Source of the DNA: Prevotellaceae bacterium
Lineage (GTDB): Bacteria > Bacteroidota > Bacteroidia > Bacteroidales > UBA932
Assembly: GCA_031273485.1 (NCBI GenBank)
Contig: JAISRS010000274.1
Location: 1-9,207 of the forward strand
DNA length: 9,207 nucleotides
Direction of reading: 5' to 3'
The notes below the pieces were generated by a model, which did no database searches, was not told the origin of the DNA, and saw only the letters and a program-made list of their open reading frames with translations. Within the stretch, counting starts at the first letter, position 1. Every line of letters starts with the position of its first letter. The position numbers and the translations under genes were made by a program. This document shows positions 7,432-9,207 of the stretch, piece by piece.

Positions 7432-7665
7432 ATGGATGACAGTAGAACTGTAGTTTTGATGGTATTTCACAGTATGCCTCAAGCAAAAATAGTAAAGGGT
7501 TTACTTGAAGCAAATCACATACAATGTTTCCTATCAACGGAAACAGAAACATTTGCCGGAACATTTTTTTCCGACAACAGTATTAAACTATATGTGTTGG
7601 AAAACGATTTTCGTGTTGCCAAAGACATTTTAATGGGAGATTGGCAGGACGAAGATATTATATAG
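7432..7665 (+). CDS. DUF2007 domain small protein
   Basis: A 77-residue cytoplasmic protein that is essentially one DUF2007 domain. The family pattern is visible: a first strand (VVLMVFHSM), a helix with AKIVKGLLEANHI, a second strand (QCFLSTET), then a later strand and helix (SIKLYVLENDFRVAKDIL). The tail is acidic (DWQDEDII). DUF2007 proteins are described as putative signal-transducing or small-ligand-binding proteins, but no biochemical role is settled, and the sequence shows no catalytic residues. There is no signal peptide or membrane segment. It has its own promoter and stands alone between pdxB (133 bases upstream) and carA (188 bases downstream), so the neighbours do not suggest a function. 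The start is supported by its placement just after the promoter; no upstream in-frame alternative is better. Confidence 0.82.
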   Translation: MDDSRTVVLMVFHSMPQAKIVKGLLEANHIQCFLSTETETFAGTFFSDNSIKLYVLENDFRVAKDILMGDWQDEDII

Positions 7666-7822
7666 TACCACTTATGTTAATCGGCACAAAAAAAGGAAAT
7701 GAAATACATAAAAAGTACTATAAATAAAGAAAATGAAATCGGTAATCGCTCCATTTACAGTTGCATATATCGAAAAGATTGTTTGCAAAGAAAACAATTA
7801 TTCGTAATATGCCTTTTTTGAG

Positions 7823-7830
7823 TAATTTTG
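7823..7830 (+). promoter_or_regulatory. Bacteroidota-type -7 box for carA
   Basis: TAATTTTG matches TAnnTTTG exactly and lies 23 bases before the carA ATG. A partial -33 candidate, TTCG at 7801-7804, is 18 bases upstream and weak. The implied leader is only about 15-18 nt, leaving no room for a riboswitch or attenuator. Confidence 0.55.
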
Positions 7831-7853
7831 CAGCGTATTTTTGAAAAATAGTT

Positions 7854-8939
7854 ATGCATAAACATAAGCCGATTTATCTCATTTTGGAAGACGGAACAAA
7901 GTTTACGGGCACGTCCTTCGGATATGACGCCCCCGCTTCCGGAGAAGTAGTTTTCAACACAGCAATGGTTGGATACCCGGAAAGTCTTACCGACCCCTCG
8001 TATTTGGGGCAAATCCTTGTCACAACCTACCCGTTGATTGGGAATTACGGAGTTCCGGAAGATTCCGTAAAGAATAATTTATCACTCTTTTTTGAGAGTG
8101 ACAAAATTCAGGTTTCAGGTTTAGTCGTTTCCGACTATTCGGACGAACACAGTCACTGGAATTCAAAACAAAGCCTGCACAGTTGGCTCACGGAATATAA
8201 AATACCGGCAATACAAGGCGTCGATACCCGCGAATTAACAAAAATCCTCAGAGAAAAAGGCGCAATGAAAGGCAAAATCTCAACCGACGCCAACGACAAT
8301 TCCGAATTGTACGACCCCTCAACAGAAAATCAGGTTGCAAAAGCAAGTTGCAAAGAAGTAATCAATTACGGAGATAGCGGAGATATACATATTGTGTTGA
8401 TCGATTGTGGAGTAAAACATAATATCATAAGATGTCTGCTCAAACGCAACACCAAAGTTACTATGGTTCCGTGGGATTACGATTTTTCGACTGTCAATTA
8501 CGACGGATTGTTTATTTCCAACGGACCCGGCGACCCCAACCACTGCGGAATAACCATAGAAAGACTGAAACAAGCTCTGAATAACGATAAACCCATATTC
8601 GGCATTTGCATGGGCAATCAACTCCTTTCGATGGCTGCCGGCGCAAACACCTACAAACTGAAATACGGACACCGCAGCCATAACCAGCCTGTTCGCATAG
8701 TCGGCACAAATAAATGCCTGATTACCGCACAAAATCACGGCTATGCAGTTGACGCCTCCGGATTGGGAAACGACTGGGAAGAATTTTTTGTGAATATGAA
8801 CGACGGCTCCAACGAAGGAATACGACATAAAACAAAACCGTTTTTTTCCGCACAATTTCACCCCGAAGCAGCAAGCGGCGCTACAGACGCCGATTTCCTT
8901 TTCGATGATTTTGTGAAAATGGTCAGAAATAAATTATAA
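7854..8939 (+). CDS. carA: Carbamoyl-phosphate synthase small (glutaminase) subunit
   Basis: CarA hydrolyses glutamine and channels ammonia to the large subunit CarB, which makes carbamoyl phosphate for pyrimidine and arginine synthesis; it is cytoplasmic. The product is 361 residues, slightly shorter than E. coli CarA (382). The N-terminal CPSase small-chain domain spans about 1-135, with LILEDGTKFTGTSFG near the start, PLIGNYGV, and GVDTRELTKILREKG. The class I glutamine amidotransferase domain spans about 175-355: FISNGPGDP, the nucleophile C252 in GICMGNQ, and H336/E338 in QFHPEA, completing the Cys-His-Glu triad. All catalytic residues are intact. The ATG at 7854 is chosen because the homologous N-terminus starts at once and a -7 box lies 23 bases upstream. 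carB is not seen in the 268 bases after the stop; it may lie further on or elsewhere. Confidence 0.96.
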   Translation: MHKHKPIYLILEDGTKFTGTSFGYDAPASGEVVFNTAMVGYPESLTDPSYLGQILVTTYPLIGNYGVPEDSVKNNLSLFFESDKIQVSGLVVSDYSDEHSHWNSKQSLHSWLTEYKIPAIQGVDTRELTKILREKGAMKGKISTDANDNSELYDPSTENQVAKASCKEVINYGDSGDIHIVLIDCGVKHNIIRCLLKRNTKVTMVPWDYDFSTVNYDGLFISNGPGDPNHCGITIERLKQALNNDKPIFGICMGNQLLSMAAGANTYKLKYGHRSHNQPVRIVGTNKCLITAQNHGYAVDASGLGNDWEEFFVNMNDGSNEGIRHKTKPFFSAQFHPEAASGATDADFLFDDFVKMVRNKL

Positions 8940-9142
8940 CAGGGGGAAACAAGTAAGGAATTTTAAATTTTCACTTTATAGTCACATATAACAAATACGG
9001 GCTTTAAAGATTGAAAAGATGTAAATAATGTAAATATTATGACATAAGTTAAAAATATAACGTAATATACATACAATTAAAAAAATAGCAGTAAAATAAA
9101 GCGTCATTTTGTTCTGGTTTTCGAAACTTCGACAATTTCAAA
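8940..9142. other. AT-rich intergenic stretch after carA, nothing recognisable
   Basis: About 200 bases with stops in all frames and no long reading frame, no hairpin with a T-run that would clearly terminate carA, and no convincing promoter box. It leads into the stem-loop at 9143. Confidence 0.5.
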
Positions 9143-9202
9143 AAACACCAAGAGTAAGTTGGACGTTCACGCCTTCGGCGTGGACTTACTTATTTGGTGT
9201 TT
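9143..9202. repeat. Compound 60-nt stem-loop near the window edge
   Basis: Three nested helices can be drawn: AAACACCAA (9143-9151) with TTGGTGTTT (9194-9202), 9 bp; AGTAAGT with ACTTACT, 7 bp, after a small 1x3 internal loop; and TCACGCC with GGCGTGG, 7 bp including one G-T pair, closing on TTC. The left side carries seven unpaired bases (TGGACGT) between the second and third helices. No T-run follows, so it is not a standard intrinsic terminator. It could be a dispersed palindromic repeat, the end of a mobile element, or a folded RNA of a gene beyond the window. Confidence 0.6.
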
Positions 9203-9207
9203 AGGTA

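Noticed and set aside
7661..7722. 8-bp inverted repeat TATAGTAC ... GTACTATA after the DUF2007 gene
   Set aside because: The arms are 46 bases apart, AT-rich and not followed by a T-run, so neither a terminator nor an operator is supported.

Overview
The window looks like a piece of a Bacteroidales (phylum Bacteroidota) chromosome. The evidence is AT-rich intergenic DNA, no Shine-Dalgarno-like sequence ahead of the starts, several matches to the Bacteroidota -7 promoter box TAnnTTTG, a DUF4369/thioredoxin-like secreted protein of a type abundant in that phylum, and a one-polypeptide pyruvate:ferredoxin oxidoreductase typical of its anaerobes. All six genes I accept lie on the + strand. No species can be named from the sequence alone.

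Layout. (1) 11-1156: a secreted or lipid-anchored TlpA-like thiol-disulfide oxidoreductase, closed by a strong intrinsic terminator. (2) 1157-1740: a 584-base gene-free stretch with the terminator, a 63-64 bp tandem repeat array built on a short palindrome, a small inverted repeat, and a -7 promoter box. (3) 1741-5271: nifJ, complete, with all three [4Fe-4S] clusters, followed by two tandem hairpins. (4) 5394-6029: a two-helix membrane protein of unknown family. (5) 6031-6144: a 114 bp MITE-like element with imperfect terminal inverted repeats and a 4-bp TAAA direct duplication, inserted exactly at the stop codon of the preceding gene. (6) 6162-7298: pdxB. (7) 7432-7665: a small DUF2007 protein behind a good Bacteroidota-type promoter. 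(8) 7854-8939: carA, also with a -7 box directly upstream. (9) 8940-9207: no gene; a 60-nt compound stem-loop sits near the window edge.

The genes are mostly separate housekeeping units: anaerobic pyruvate oxidation (nifJ), DXP-dependent vitamin B6 synthesis (pdxB) and carbamoyl phosphate for pyrimidine and arginine synthesis (carA). The one linkage I infer is between the unknown membrane protein and pdxB. Removing the MITE and one copy of its target duplication leaves only 14 nt between them, so they were probably a tight transcriptional pair before the insertion.

I see no clearly new multi-gene system. The items most worth a second look are the MITE with its readable empty site, the palindromic tandem repeat whose centre is inverted in one copy, the unrecognised membrane protein, and the terminal stem-loop.
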